From assembly GCA_008931825.1 (NCBI GenBank), contig QXVZ01026135.1, positions 1 to 33,870 on the forward strand: a stretch of 33,870 nucleotides of DNA, read 5' to 3'. This DNA is from Phallusia fumigata. Lineage: Eukaryota > Chordata > Ascidiacea > Phlebobranchia > Ascidiidae. This document shows positions 1 to 11,245 of this stretch, one piece after another; within the stretch, counting starts at the first letter, position 1, and each line of letters starts with the position of its first letter. The notes beneath the pieces are model-generated. The model saw only the letters and a program-made list of their open reading frames with translations, made no database searches and was not told the origin of the DNA. Made by a program: the position numbers and the translations under genes.

Positions 1-1142
1 ACTAATAAATTCCAAGTATAAACTTTGGCTATGATAAGTTTTGTGGTGCCCCCCTTCACTTGATGCCCTAAGCACGTGCTTATATTGCTTAATGGTTAAT
101 CCAGCCCTGCCACAGGGGTAACCGCTTGGGGGACATAGGATCTCAACCTACGACTAGATCTATAATAAATAACCCTGGAGTTTTTTTAAAAGGTCGTTTT
201 TAGTTTTTTTGTCGTTACCCTTTTTACAAAACTTTAAACAAATTTCTATGAAAAAGATAGAATTTACGTTAATTAAGAGGCGTCCCTTACGTCCTAAGTT
301 ACTAATTACAAACGTTGAAACGCTTTTTACAGATAAAAAGAATCAGTGGGAAGTTTTGTTCAAGAAATCTTTTTTAATAGATACTGGCAGATCATTAGAA
401 TCTACATTTTACTGACATACAATTGGCTTCATTTAGATTGAAATATGCGTCACGTTAGGCTGGAGTAACATTGCTGTTGTCAAAACGTAAGCAGACTCGA
501 CAAAACAAAGAACGTGTCTGCAAAAGTATCAAAATTCTTTCGGTTTGCACACTTAGGCTTAAACGGCCCCCCTGTGAAAGTAAATATCGCGCAAAATAAT
601 GCACGTCGTTATTTTTTGATTTTACTTCTCACATGGTTCGTTGTCGGATCAAGTACGACTGCTAGATCGATCGATCGTTTTCTTATACATGTTACCTTTT
701 AAGGCAGGAAGAGGAGGAAGAAAAAACACAAATAAGCTAACGCGTAAATTGGATGATAGCATTACATGACTTGATTCGAAAACCGTTCGAAAATCTACGT
801 TATATTACCAATAATTCTTTTGTATCAGAAGTTTTTACGTGTCCACCGGTTTCTTGTCGTTTATACAGTGGCGTGTCGTTTAACAGTTCACATCGCTCAA
901 ATAGACTGAGATGAGTTTACAAAAGAAATCGTAGCGACGCTACACAAACACCTAGCCGGAAATAGCTGCGCAACGTTGAAACGTTTTGTGGCGTGAAAAA
1001 TTACAGGGTACAAATATAATAATTATGGCAAAGATGCAAGTGTTGTGGAAGGATATGTACATGAAATTTACACTGTGAGTGCATCAGACAGTTCGATATC
1101 GTTGCGTCTTGTTTTACGAAAGTCAGTTCCTTCCGGTTTTCG
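1..1142. other. 3' flank of receptor gene 1, no gene seen
   Basis: No open frame here shows a recognisable domain, splice context or codon pattern. The stretch is AT-rich and lies downstream of the minus-strand receptor gene 1. It contains one interspersed repeat fragment near 951-1012 (listed separately). I see no AATAAA signal for gene 1 on the minus strand in this stretch, so its 3' end is undefined. Confidence 0.5.
951..1012 (+). repeat. interspersed repeat fragment, copy 1
   Basis: The stretch beginning agccggaaatagctg and running through aacgttgaaacgtt closely matches 17866-17930. This is a short dispersed repeat of unknown class. The copy contains the palindromic aacgtt twice. Confidence 0.5.
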
Positions 1143-2486
1143 TTAATCGGATCTCCGAATATTCGCACAAAACCAAGACGTTTTCCATTTGTTTGAGTAC
1201 AGAAACGGATTCAATGCACTGTTTATCGGTATCAACAAACCAAGGACAGTCGATATTCCTAAGTGACTCATGAAGTCATTGTATAAAAGCCTGATGATCA
1301 CAATAAAGGAAACCGGAACCCAACAAACGAAGTCAGTTAAAACAATTAGAAAAATTCGACGCTGCATCATTTGATTTTCAGCATCCCGTCTGTCATTACT
1401 TTTTGATGGCAAGGAACAGCCGCACACACTTTTACAATTTTCAGAAGGTCCAGTGGTGTGTCGCCATATGCAGTAGTACACAACAGCAATGTATGTGAAC
1501 GCTAACAAGTTGAAGCAAATAACAAACAAACAAAAAGCAAATGACACTAGACTTTGATCTGTTGAAATGTAGTTTGAACTGCAGTAATTCAAATCATTGT
1601 AATAACCATAGGTTTTCAACTGTGTGTCATCAAATACTTGAAGATCTTTAAGAATCGCTTTTACGCTTCTCCATGAACGTCTTTGAGGGAAAATATCCGA
1701 GCAGTTTACTTTATCCAACATTTGTTTCAATATGTCAAGCCACCTTTTGTAACTTGCCTCATAACGTAACACAGGACATTCGTCTTCCAAATACATGATG
1801 TTGTGAAACATGTCCTCATTGCCCATGAGCGGAATACATGCAATGATTGTCCATAAAAGCCAAGTCAAAGTAAGAGCTACAAATACTGGTTTGATATAAA
1901 TTGCTTTGTAAGGCCAAATCACACTGTACAGTCTGCATGTTGTTATGATGACCAACGTAGTTACTGAAACTTGACTAGAAAGAAAAACCAAAATTCCCAA
2001 CATTGTGCAACCTTGACCAGCTTTCCATATCTGGTAGTCAAGTGAGAAAGGGGGAAATCCTATCACGTGATAGAGTATCAACTGTATCATCAGATAAACT
2101 CCCATCAATAAATCTGCTGTGCTCAGATTCAAGAGAAGAATGATATACACCTTACGAACTTTAGGCATGTCGTTGTATTGTTTTTGCCATGCAATACAAC
2201 TGCTGAAAATTGTCGCCATGTTTCCCACAACAGCCATTGTCACCAAAAGCCATGAAATAATTGTTCCTATTATAACTACCTGATCATTAGGCTTTACTTC
2301 GGGGTATTGAACTTCAAAACAGTTAAGAATGCTTTGCGATGGTATACATGTGCTTGTGTTGTGGATTTCGTGGAGCTTGTAAGACTTGCAATCGTTTGGC
2401 GAATTCAAATTGCTTCGACAGAGTTGAAATAGCTGAGGGAACTCGTTGATCGTTGTGTTGCACAAGTTTTTACAAGAGGAAGCCAT
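1143..2486 (-). CDS. LGR/relaxin-receptor-like rhodopsin GPCR, gene 1 of cluster
   Basis: A seven-transmembrane receptor of 447 residues in one open exon, with unknown ligand. Seen: an ectodomain with six Cys (residues 5, 9, 23, 33, 47, 56); TM1 about 68-95; TM2 with NLSTADLLMG at 120-129; a disulfide Cys before TM3 at 160; CRL in place of DRY at 184-186; TM4 about 201-222; a long second extracellular loop 223-308 with Cys 237, 262 and 302; TM5 about 311-341; TM6 with TDFVCWVP at 384-391; TM7 with NSALNPFLYS at 422-431. The TM6 and TM7 signatures are those of LGR/RXFP receptors, but there are no leucine-rich repeats. The frame stays open upstream to a possible phase-1 acceptor (coding from 2518), matching its paralogues. 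I found no signal-peptide exon, so the ATG at 2486 is the chosen start. It most resembles gene 4. Confidence 0.85.
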   Translation of the reverse strand: MASSCKNLCNTTINEFPQLFQLCRSNLNSPNDCKSYKLHEIHNTSTCIPSQSILNCFEVQYPEVKPNDQVVIIGTIISWLLVTMAVVGNMATIFSSCIAWQKQYNDMPKVRKVYIILLLNLSTADLLMGVYLMIQLILYHVIGFPPFSLDYQIWKAGQGCTMLGILVFLSSQVSVTTLVIITTCRLYSVIWPYKAIYIKPVFVALTLTWLLWTIIACIPLMGNEDMFHNIMYLEDECPVLRYEASYKRWLDILKQMLDKVNCSDIFPQRRSWRSVKAILKDLQVFDDTQLKTYGYYNDLNYCSSNYISTDQSLVSFAFCLFVICFNLLAFTYIAVVYYCIWRHTTGPSENCKSVCGCSLPSKSNDRRDAENQMMQRRIFLIVLTDFVCWVPVSFIVIIRLLYNDFMSHLGISTVLGLLIPINSALNPFLYSNKWKTSWFCANIRRSD

Positions 2487-2518
2487 GTTTTTCGATCTTA
2501 ATGGTAAAACTTTTGAAT

Positions 2519-3819
2519 CTAAATAGTCTGATTTAAATTATTTCTGCTTGCTTTCCTTTGTTTTAAGTTAAAAAAATAGTATAAATGAAACAGTCGAACA
2601 ACTAAAGAAAATACCGAATGGAATGAGTTTGTCGTCTTAAACCTTGTAGTCCAACATTGACCGTAGTGTGAAGAATGGACTTTTATAGAGTCCATCGCAA
2701 GAATGGTATTAAACGAGTGCTGACATTCATAAAGATTTAAACTTTTTTCGTTGAATAGTTGTCCCTCTGAATTTAAGCCTAATGCTTACCTAACCAAGTA
2801 CGCTACTATTCAAACAAAATTTCCTGCTCAAAAACAAGTCTTTAAACCTTAGTAGACATTGCACTTGCACGGAGGACGTAGCACTTGCCAATGAGACAAC
2901 CATTTTACCCCAACAACCTTCGCACAAAAAACAGAATTTTTTTGGCGTCACGAAATTAACGATTCGCTATTGACACTCATACATGAATTAGGAAGGTCAA
3001 GCGAATGCTTTAATTTTTCAATTCATGTTTTTTTACTGCCTGCCAATACCTCCGCTCTTGAAAATCAATTTTCTGTTTGTTGTGACGAGATCCTTTATTG
3101 AATTAAATCGTTTTCAATGCAGCTTCCAATTACAGAGCAGCAGCAGCAGACACGTATTTCACTGGAAACGTTTTTTTGTGTGTCGGATCGATATCATGCT
3201 GCCAACACCTGGCAATCAAGTATTTTCACGGACAGAAATGTTTGTTTTGGTTCTCAAGTAAATTTAAATATCTCGGTTTAAGGGTTAAAAAAGGAATTGT
3301 CGATTTGCAACTGTAAAGCAATGTTTTTTGGGGGTTGAGGCATGGTTAAAACGGTTCAAAATATATCTTAAAGATTTCACATTGGCAACCGTTTAAATGT
3401 GAAATTTTTGGGCGAAGGTAACGGTGAGTTGCACATTACAGCAGGTGCAGTTCACCAGAGCACGTGTTTTTGTCCCCAGTTGGTTAAGAGGCGGTGGTGG
3501 AAATGTTATCGGTATTTTGAATCTTGCTCACAAATAATGAACGTCACTTGATATTGATGGGAATACGAGCAACTTAAGAAGTTAGTTTATTTTCAATCAC
3601 CGCTATGCTCGCCACAAATTGGCGTTTCCTATTAGACATAAACTATGCTTGCCTTTTCTGAACCATGTAAAAGAGTAAAAGAGTTTCTTAAGGAACATAT
3701 GAATGGGTGTCCACGGTTTTCCATTTCCTCTACTTTTAGCGATAAGACGTCCAATGATACTATGTATGTACTTTGGAATCTTATGGGGATTTATCAATGT
3801 AAGTGTGATCCGCTGGTGT
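2519..3819. other. intergenic, between receptor gene 1 and a SINE
   Basis: I searched the minus strand here for a signal-peptide exon ending in a phase-1 GT donor, as found for the paralogues. Every candidate had stops or the wrong phase. No other coding signal is visible. Confidence 0.5.
2680..2687 (-). promoter_or_regulatory. TATA box candidate for receptor gene 1
   Basis: Read on the minus strand this is TATAAAAG, about 190 bases upstream of the gene 1 ATG, inside an imperfect palindrome (GGACT...AGTCC). If used, it leaves only a short leader, which would agree with the missing signal-peptide exon. Confidence 0.4.
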
Positions 3820-4075
3820 TGTTTGTTTCATTTTTAACCTCGGGAGATGCGTTATGCTCACCATGAGACCCCCGTTAAGATCTGCCAAACAGCAGTTTTA
3901 GTTTGATAATTTCGTATTTGAATTTTTAAAGTTGGTGACTTCAATTTGGATTTACTGGATCGAAGCAATGCCTCTTACGTTTCTTGTTCATGGAAAAACA
4001 AGCGACTGGGACAGGACTAGAACCCACAAACTTGCTAGCACACGACAGTTGCTTTAACCATTCGGCCATCTTGGC
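3820..4075 (-). mobile_element. tRNA-derived SINE, copy 1
   Basis: Read on the minus strand, the element starts near 4075 with a tRNA-like head: an A-box-like TGGCCGAATGG and, about 40 bases on, a B-box-like GGTTCTAGTCC. The head resembles Ser/Leu tRNA. A non-tRNA body follows, matching 24331-24624, and the tail ends in a GTTT-like run (minus: AAAC) near 3820. SINEs are non-autonomous retroelements transcribed by RNA polymerase III. This copy is diverged and probably inactive. Confidence 0.75.
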
Positions 4076-4275
4076 CGAACTGTTTGAAGCAAACGTGATC
4101 ATCGATGAACTTATTTACAAATTATTTAAGTTTTTTTTGCGGAAAAAGCCGTGATTGCTATGTAAAGAAAATGTCGTGAAAAATAACGCACATTGTGTTT
4201 TATATTACCCCATAGGTACAAATCAATGAAGATGAACTTTTGATTCCTTTCTTGTGGATATACTTATTTAGCCAG

Positions 4276-4276
4276 N
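4276..4276. other. single N, assembly join without visible overlap
   Basis: One of seven single N characters. Unlike the other six, I see no repeated sequence on its two sides, so it may be a true gap or one ambiguous base. Confidence 0.7.
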
Positions 4277-5001
4277 GCTGACTCATGTAAATACCTATTT
4301 TTTTCTGCTTGAAATCACCAAATCCGCAAACTTAGTAGACGATCTGGTACATAAACTTCATGATACAGACTGTCCCTTAATAGCCCTATAATTAAAAGGA
4401 AGTGATAGGTCACATCCGGCCAGGTCACCACCCTAGATAGCAGTTTTGTGAATGTGGCCATACCATGTTTTAATGTGTTTGTCTGTGGGACTTTTGGTTG
4501 TATAATACCATTTTATTCGCTAAATATTTTTGGATAATGAAATTCTCAATACCTCACAAAAACTCTTGAATTAATTTCAGGAAATATTGATTCGTCCTTT
4601 TGATGTTGCTTAATTACGCTTTGCTACTTTCGGATTTAACAGATTGGAAGCAAGAATACCGTCTTCTCCTGAAAATCAAATCGTTAGTCCAAATTTGAAC
4701 ATTTAGCTTCGGATGTTCATTAAAAAGTCTGTGGGAAAAGTCGTACTAAATGTGAACTATGACAAATGCAATGAAAAACTATAGCATTTGAACATATGAT
4801 TTTTTAAACAATTTGCCAAGCAGCTTAGTCAGCTGCTATTTACATCTTTAACACTTGCATTGTCATCCTGTGATGAACAAGAGAGTCATTACACCCGGAA
4901 CAGTTTTCTGCATGTAGGCAAATATGACACCTTTGACTGTGCCACAATCAAAACCAGATCCAAAAGTCGTGGCTTGAGATTAAAACACAACGATTTCCTC
5001 A

Positions 5002-5007
5002 TTTATT
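5002..5007 (-). terminator. poly(A) signal of receptor gene 2
   Basis: AATAAA on the minus strand, 72 bases beyond the stop codon of gene 2. Confidence 0.5.
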
Positions 5008-5078
5008 TTCTGATGATACAAGATCATTTGCTTGGCACAATGTCAATAATAATCTGCACAAATGTTAAACGACCATCT

Positions 5079-7317
5079 TCAAAGTCCAATGGTTTGGTCA
5101 GGCTTTGAATGACTTTTAAAGCAACTTGTTAACTTGTTTGAGTACAAAAGTGGATTTAGGGCGCTGTTAAGTGGCAATAAAAATGCGACCAAATGTTGGG
5201 TCACGTAATCGCTTGCAGCCTCATCGTGAAACATTTTGATAATCACAATTAACGAAATAGGAACCCAACACGCAAAATCCGTTAACACAATCCAGAAAAT
5301 TCGACGTTGCATTGTTTGATTCTCCATATCTCGTCTAATGCTCTTTGAGGGTGGCGATGAGCAGCTGAAAACGCTGTGAACACGTTTGTTAGTTTTGAAA
5401 CAGCCTAATGTGTGCTGACAAATGCAGCCGTAAGCGATAGCCATGTACGTAAAAGCAAATAAATTAAAGAAAACTATGATTAAACCAAGGGCACTGGATG
5501 GGTTTGAGACAGAAGTGATATAGTTTACGCCGCAATAGTCCATTTCACTAAAATAATCATGTGTTTTGAAACTTGAATAATTGAACATTTCAATGTCGTG
5601 CATGACAGTTTTTAAGCCGTGCCAAGAACGACGTTTAGGCAAAATGTTTGAGCAGTTTACTAAGTCCAACATCTGATTGAGCATGTTAAACCACTGGTTG
5701 TAGGATCCACCATAATACAAAACGGGACATTCTTCTTCGACATGCATACTGTTGTGAAATATGTCCTCGTGGCCCATAAGTGGAATGCAAGTAAATATCG
5801 CCCAAAGAAACCAACTTAATATGACAACTACGACCAAGGGTTTAATGTGAATCGTTTTATAAGGATAAATAACACTGTACAGCCTGCACGATGTCACGAT
5901 AATTAATGTCGTCACCGATATTTGATTTGACAATGGGCCAATCATTCCCAACACTGTGCAACCCCAACCGGATTGCCATAGTTGATAGTTTCGAGAGGAC
6001 GCCGTTCCAAGTATAAAAAGAGCAGACAGTTGTGTTAAGAGATATACACCCATCAGTAGATCCGAGGCTGCAAGGTTCAGCAACAAGATCCTGTGCACTT
6101 TTTGAACGTTTGACAATGCGCCAAATTTCTTGAGCAGCAAGACGAAGCTGTATCGAATCGTCAATGTATTTCCGATTACTGCCATTATTCCCATGAGCGC
6201 AACCAAAACCGACCCTACTATAAAAGTGCTGTCGGTAGGCAGGTCGTTTTCTTCACGTTCACCGATAAAGCTACAATTTTCTATCTGGTTCACTGGAATG
6301 CATTTGTCTTCACTAACAAATTGACCCAGGTTTCCTTGGAACTTAAGCGAATTGCAATCGCTGGTTTCAAGCGAGTTTCGGCAGATTCGAAGTTCTTGGG
6401 GGAAATCTTTGTCAGTTATGTTGCACAAACTCGCACATTCCTCTGCTTTAGACTCTGAAAGCAATAAAATTTATCATTTACCAAACTATTGTTTCCTTGT
6501 TTGCCATGTTTTTAGAGATGGCAAGGTCGTAAGCATATACGAGCTAATCACAATTAAAAATAAATCCAGTTTAGCCTGAAATTAAGTACAACGCCTAAAC
6601 GTCATTTTTGGGGTTAGATACAAACAAACGTGGAAGCTAATTAAATTGCTATGAAGCACATACCTGAGTAAATTTCCCAAAAGATCAGTAATAAGCAAAT
6701 TCTATTTNTTGACAATGCGCCAAATTTCTTGAGCAGCAAGACGAAGCTGTATCGAATCGTCAATGTATTTCCGATTACTGCCATTATTCCCATGAGCGCA
6801 ACCAAAACCGACCCTACTATAAAAGTGCTGTCGGTAGGCAGGTCGTTTTCTTCACGTTCACCGATAAAGCTACAATTTTCTATCTGGTTCACTGGAATGC
6901 ATTTGTCTTCACTGACAAATTGACCCAGGTTTCCTTGGAACTTAAGCGAATTGCAATCGCTGGTTTCAAGCGAGTTTCGGCAGATTCGAAGTTCTTGGGG
7001 GAAATCTTTGTCAGTTATGTTGCACAAACTCGCACATTCCTCTGCTTTAGACTCTGAAAGCAATAAAATTTATCATTTACCAAACTATTGTTTCCTTGTT
7101 TGCCATGTTTTTAGAGATGGCAAGGTCGTAAGCATATACGAGCTAATCACAATTAAAAATAAATCCAGTTTAGCCTGAAATTAAGTACAACGCCTAAACG
7201 TCATTTTTGAGGTTAGATACAAACGAACGTGGAAGCTAATTAAATTGCTATAAAGCACATACCTGAGTAAATTTCCCAAAATATCAGTAATAAGCAAATT
7301 CTATTTCCTTTTTCCAT
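5079..7317 (-). CDS. LGR/relaxin-receptor-like GPCR, gene 2 of cluster
   Basis: A two-exon receptor of 476 residues. Exon 1 (7263-7317) gives a signal peptide; exon 2 (5079-6454) gives the six-Cys ectodomain and seven helices. The exon 2 acceptor, tgctttcAG before AGTCT, needs one base from exon 1, and the donor G before GTATGT supplies it (phase 1), so the residue at the join is Glu. Seen: NLAASDLLMG in TM2, SCRLYSV in place of DRY, a long second extracellular loop with a PKRRSW motif, TDFACWVP in TM6 and NSALNPLLYS in TM7. About 90% identical to gene 3. The region 6708-7306 between the exons is a redundant assembly copy, so the real intron is about 209 bases. There is no in-frame ATG in exon 2, so the split model is needed. 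Confidence 0.85.
6110..7306. repeat. assembly overlap duplicated around N at 6708
   Basis: 6110-6707 and 6709-7306 are the same 598 bases with only a handful of substitutions (about 99% identical), separated by one N. The second copy holds the 5' part of exon 2 (6709-7053), the intron and part of exon 1. It starts mid-exon exactly at the N, which points to two unmerged contig ends and not a gene duplication. Confidence 0.85.
6709..7053 (-). pseudogene. spurious 5' fragment of receptor gene 2 exon 2
   Basis: Encodes only the ectodomain and the first transmembrane segment, then stops at the N at 6708. It is essentially identical to 6110-6454, so it is best read as an assembly artefact. Reading through the N fuses it to exon 1 sequence and gives a false 140-residue product. 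Confidence 0.8.
7263..7317 (-). CDS. signal-peptide exon 1 of receptor gene 2
   Basis: A 55-nt exon encoding MEKGNRICLLLIFWEIYS plus the first base of the next codon, followed by the donor GTATGT. The hydrophobic core is about residues 6-14. The matching exon of gene 3 differs mainly near the N terminus. A truncated second copy at 6664-6707 ends at the N at 6708. Confidence 0.85.
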
Positions 7318-8198
7318 CACACAGTTATGGAGAGTAAAGCCAATTGTAAAATTAATTGTCTATAAACGACGTTTGCATTTTTGACCTAACCAAAACGTAT
7401 GTTTAAGTTAACAATGACCAAATGTTTGTCAACCAAAAACTATCCCCTCAAGTTTCTAAGGCAAACTTATTAACATTCCTGTAATTTTTAGATCTACCTT
7501 TGCGAAGTTTTCAGAACAGTCGGTTGTCTCCGTATGCCATTACCAACACTTTAAGAAAAATGATGGTTAAATTGCCTACGTGCTTTCCGTAAATCATCTT
7601 CTTTTTTGATTCACCACAGTTGAGATAAAGAAGAAACAGAAAACATGTCCGGTCATTCACTGCATGATTTTGCCATCATGTGGTTGCTGCCATAGTGATT
7701 GATAATCGTAACTCCGGAAATTGTTCAGTGAAAATTAATGCTCACGACAGCATGAACGTATGGCGATCCGGCAGTGTTCAATATCTTTTTGACAACAGTT
7801 TACCAAACGACTAAAAATGTAGGCAGGGCAAACACCTTTTCGTTTTGCCTAGTGCGGTAAGCATTAAACTGAAACAAAAAACAGCACACTTTTAATCGAT
7901 TTCGGACAAATACCTAAGTTATTTCTGGTTCAAGTATTAAACACTTAACCCAACTCAACTCATGTATATGTTTAAACACTGGACTAACGAAGCAACGTGA
8001 AAAAAGTAGTTGCAAAATAGTAGTTGTAGGATGTTTCGTGACGTTGCTGCTGCTTGTAAGGAAACAACAAACACGGTAGAGGAAGTTGCGAGCTGTGAAC
8101 ACGCGCCTGACGAGATAAGTGCATAGTAAAGCGGCACTCCTCAATTCGTTTGTTTGTTATTATTTTGATATTGGCAGTTGCTAAATTAAGCTCTAAAA
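7318..8198. other. 5' flank of receptor gene 2
   Basis: Noncoding and homologous to 10876-12215 upstream of gene 3 up to about 8140, so it probably contains the shared promoter. No strong TATA box is seen; TATAGA on the minus strand near 7360 is weak and is not kept in gene 3. Confidence 0.5.
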
Positions 8199-8375
8199 CT
8201 TTCGGTTTCCACAGATTAAAAACAAGAGTAATTTCTCCTTTAGATAAACAAATATCTGTTTTCGATGTCCCTGTATAACGTTTGTCCAAATTTGAACATT
8301 TAGCTTCGGATGTACATGAAAAAATCTGGGACAACGGTAGTGTTAAATGTAAACTGTGACAAATGCAAATAACGG

Positions 8376-9260
8376 CTTACCTCTATAACAGTGCCCCGCA
8401 ACCATTTTTAACTAACGTCACACTTTCAAACGTTCGAAATTCGGCAGCACACCATAACCTGCATGTGTTTTGCACCACGGCAGCTTTTCGAACATTATAA
8501 TTTCTATTTTAACGGTATCAAACACCATTAATGCACAGTGCGGGTATTCTGACTAGAGTTTGGATTAGCGAATTGTCCACCAGCTGTAACATTTAAATTT
8601 GCCAAGGATACAACGTTTGTTTTCAAAAAAGTTTGTTAAGATACAGTAACAGTGTGGCACACCTGGAATCGTCTCACGGCACAGCAGTGTGTCGGGGTAA
8701 CCGGTTTCGGAGCACTGAACTATAACAAACGCTGCAAAAAGGTTGTTTGCATTCAAAATCGTTAATAACACAGAAAATTTACACGTTACACGTTAGAATG
8801 AAAGCTATTCAATGCCAACGAAATGAAGCTCATGATGTTATTTATTACGACCTAAAAAACGAATCCTATTCATCATTTACCGATTTTGAAATGTTTAAGA
8901 ATCACAGGACGCATGTATTTGTGTGCTTTTTAATATTGTTGCAATTGTTTAAAGAATAAGCAAAAGTACAAAAAAACGCAAAGGATTAGTAAAAAGATTG
9001 GCCAACCGGCTTAGTCAGCAGCTATGTACGTCTTTGCCATTTGCATTGTCATGTTGTGATGTGCAAGAGAGTCATTACATCCGGAACAGTTTTCTGCATG
9101 TAGGCAAATGCCACCTGTGACTGTGCCACAAACAAAACCAGATCCAACAGTCGTGGCTTGAGACAAAACTAAAGATAACAACTCTTTGGTGTGTTTTCTG
9201 AGGAGTCAGTGTAATCTACACAAGTCAGTGATAAACTGCACAAATCTTCAACGACCTTCC
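8376..9260. other. 3' flank of receptor gene 3 with unit-B-specific insert
   Basis: About 8376-8996 has no counterpart in unit A and contains no recognisable gene or element. From about 8997 to 9260 it is the homologue of the gene 2 3' flank. The poly(A) signal used by gene 2 is not conserved; the nearest minus-strand AATAAA is near 8841. Confidence 0.45.
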
Positions 9261-10875
9261 TCAGAGTTCAATGGTTTGGTCAGGCTTTGAATGACTTTTA
9301 AAGCAACTTGTTAACTTGTTTGAGTACAAAAGTGGATTAAGGGCGCTGTTAAGTGGCAATAAAAATGCGACCAAATGTTGGGTCACGTAATCGCTTACAG
9401 CCTCATCGTGAAACATTTTGATAGTCATAATTAACGAAACGGGTACCCAACACGCAAAATCTGTTAACACAATCCAGAAAATTCGACGTTGTATTGTTTG
9501 ATTTTCCGTATTTCGTCTAATGCTGTTTGATGGTGGCGAGCAGCTGGAAAAGCTGTGAACACGTTTGTTAGTTTTGAAACAGCCTAATGTGTGCCGACAA
9601 ATGCAACCGTAAGCGACAGCCATGTACGTAAATGCAAATAAATTAAAGAAAACTATAAATAAAACAAAAGCACTGGATGGGTTTGAGACAGAAGTGATAT
9701 AGTTTATGCCACAAAAGTCCATTTCACTAAAATAATCATGTGTTTTGAAATTTGAATAATTGAACATTTCAATGTCGTGCATGACAGTTTTTAAGCCGTG
9801 CCATGAACGACTTTTAGGCAAAATCTTTGAGCAGTTTACTGAGTCCAACATCTGATTGAGCATGTTAAACCAGTGGTTGTACGACGCTCCATAATACAAA
9901 ACGGGACATTCTTCTTCGACATGCATACTGTTGTGAAATATGTCCTCGTGGCCCATAAGTGGAATGCAAGTAAATATCGCCCAAAGAAACCAACTTAATA
10001 TGACAACTACGGCCAAGGGTTTAATGTGAATCGTTTTATAAGGATAAATAACACTGTACAGCCTGCACGATGTCACGATAATTAATGTCGTCACCGATAT
10101 TTGATAGGAAAATAGGGCAATCATTCCCAACACTGTGCAACCCCGACCGGATTGCCATAGTTGATAGTTTCGAGAGGACGCCGTCCCAAGTATAAAAAGA
10201 GCAGACAGTTGTGTTAAGAGATATACACCCATCAGTAGATCCGAGGCTGCAAGGTTCAGCAACAAGATCCTGTGCACTTTTTGAACGTTTGACATCACAT
10301 TAAATTGTTTGAGCAGTAAGACGGAGCTGTATCGAATCGTCAGCGTGTTTCCGATCACTGCCATTATTCCCATGAGCACAACCAAAACCGATCCTACCAA
10401 AAAAGTGCTGTCCGCAGGCTGGTCGTTTTCTTCAGGTTCACCGATAAAGCTACAATTTTCTATCTGTTTCACTGGAATGCATTTGTCTTCACTGACAGAT
10501 TGACCTAGTATTCCTCGGAACTTAAGCGAATTGCAATCGCTGGTTTCAAGCGAGTTTCGGCAGATTCGAAGTTCTTGGGGGAAATCTTTGTCAGTTATGT
10601 TGCACAAACTCGCACATTCCTCTGCTTTAGACTCTAAAAGCAATAAATGTCGGTTTTTGGCAAGTTTTTAGAGATGGCAAGGTCGTAAGCATTGGTGCAA
10701 ACCACAATTAAAGTCAAAATATTCCAGTAAAGACTGAAATTAAGTTCGACGCCGAAACGTTATTTTCGGGGTTTAACACCAACAAACAAACAAACGTAAT
10801 AAAACTGCTAAAGCACATACCTGAGTAAATTTCCCAAAAGATCAGTAATAAGCAAATTCTATATGCCTTTTTCAT
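9261..10875 (-). CDS. LGR/relaxin-receptor-like GPCR, gene 3 of cluster
   Basis: A two-exon receptor of 475 residues. Exon 1 (10821-10875) is a signal peptide; exon 2 (9261-10633) holds the six-Cys ectodomain (CASLC, RIC, SDC, KCIP, NCSF pattern) and seven helices. The 187-base intron is phase 1. TM2 reads NLAASDLLMG, the TM3 end reads CRLYSV, TM6 reads TDFACWVP and TM7 NSALNPLLYS. The second extracellular loop runs about 85 residues with a KSRSW motif. Differences from gene 2 cluster in the ectodomain, in TM3 (ALFSY against GPLSN) and in TM5, so ligand contacts may differ. It is the tandem sister of gene 2 and is head-to-head with gene 4 across 3.5 kb. Ligand and G protein are unknown. Confidence 0.88.
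10821..10875 (-). CDS. signal-peptide exon 1 of receptor gene 3
   Basis: A 55-nt exon encoding MKKAYRICLLLIFWEIYS plus one base, followed by the donor GTATGT. The Lys pair then a hydrophobic core is classical signal-peptide form. Length and phase are identical to gene 2 exon 1. Confidence 0.87.
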
Positions 10876-11245
10876 CACACAGTTAAGGAGAGCAAAGTAA
10901 TTGTAAAATTAATTGTCTGTACACGACGTTTATCTTGACCAAAACAAAAGACATTTTTAAAATAATAATGAGCAAATTGTTGCCAACCTAGAACAATCAC
11001 CTTGAATTTCCAAGGCAAACTTCTTAACTTTTCTGTAATATTTTGCTCTATCATTGCGAAGTTTTTAAGAATGTTCGTTTGCAGTATATTGCCTCCATAT
11101 GCCATTAACCAAATTTGAGAAAACTGATGGTTAAATTGCCAATGCGCTTTCCTTAAATCGTCTTCCTTTTTTGATTTACCACAGTTAAGAAAAAGAAAAA
11201 ACTAAAAAATGACCGGCCATTCACTGCATGACTTTGCCATCATGC

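Larger units (their letters stand above)
4276..5078. other. 3' flank of receptor gene 2
   Basis: Noncoding. From about 4628 the sequence matches 8199 onward, marking the downstream edge of the tandem duplication that made genes 2 and 3. It contains the gene 2 poly(A) signal. Confidence 0.55.
4628..8140 (-). repeat. tandem duplication unit A (receptor gene 2)
   Basis: This unit matches unit B (about 8199-12215) in the 3' flank, both exons, the intron and roughly 800 bases of 5' flank. Coding parts are about 90% identical by eye and flanks are more diverged. Unit B carries about 600 extra bases in the 3' flank (about 8375-8997). Unit A includes a spurious 599-base assembly duplication at 6110-7306. 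Edges are approximate. Confidence 0.75.

Noticed and set aside
1143..2486. LDL-receptor class A module in the six-Cys ectodomain
   Set aside because: Cys spacing differs and the acidic calcium-binding motif of that module is absent.
6709..7063. A sixth, truncated receptor gene
   Set aside because: Nearly identical to 6110-6454 and starts exactly at an N; an assembly overlap explains it better.
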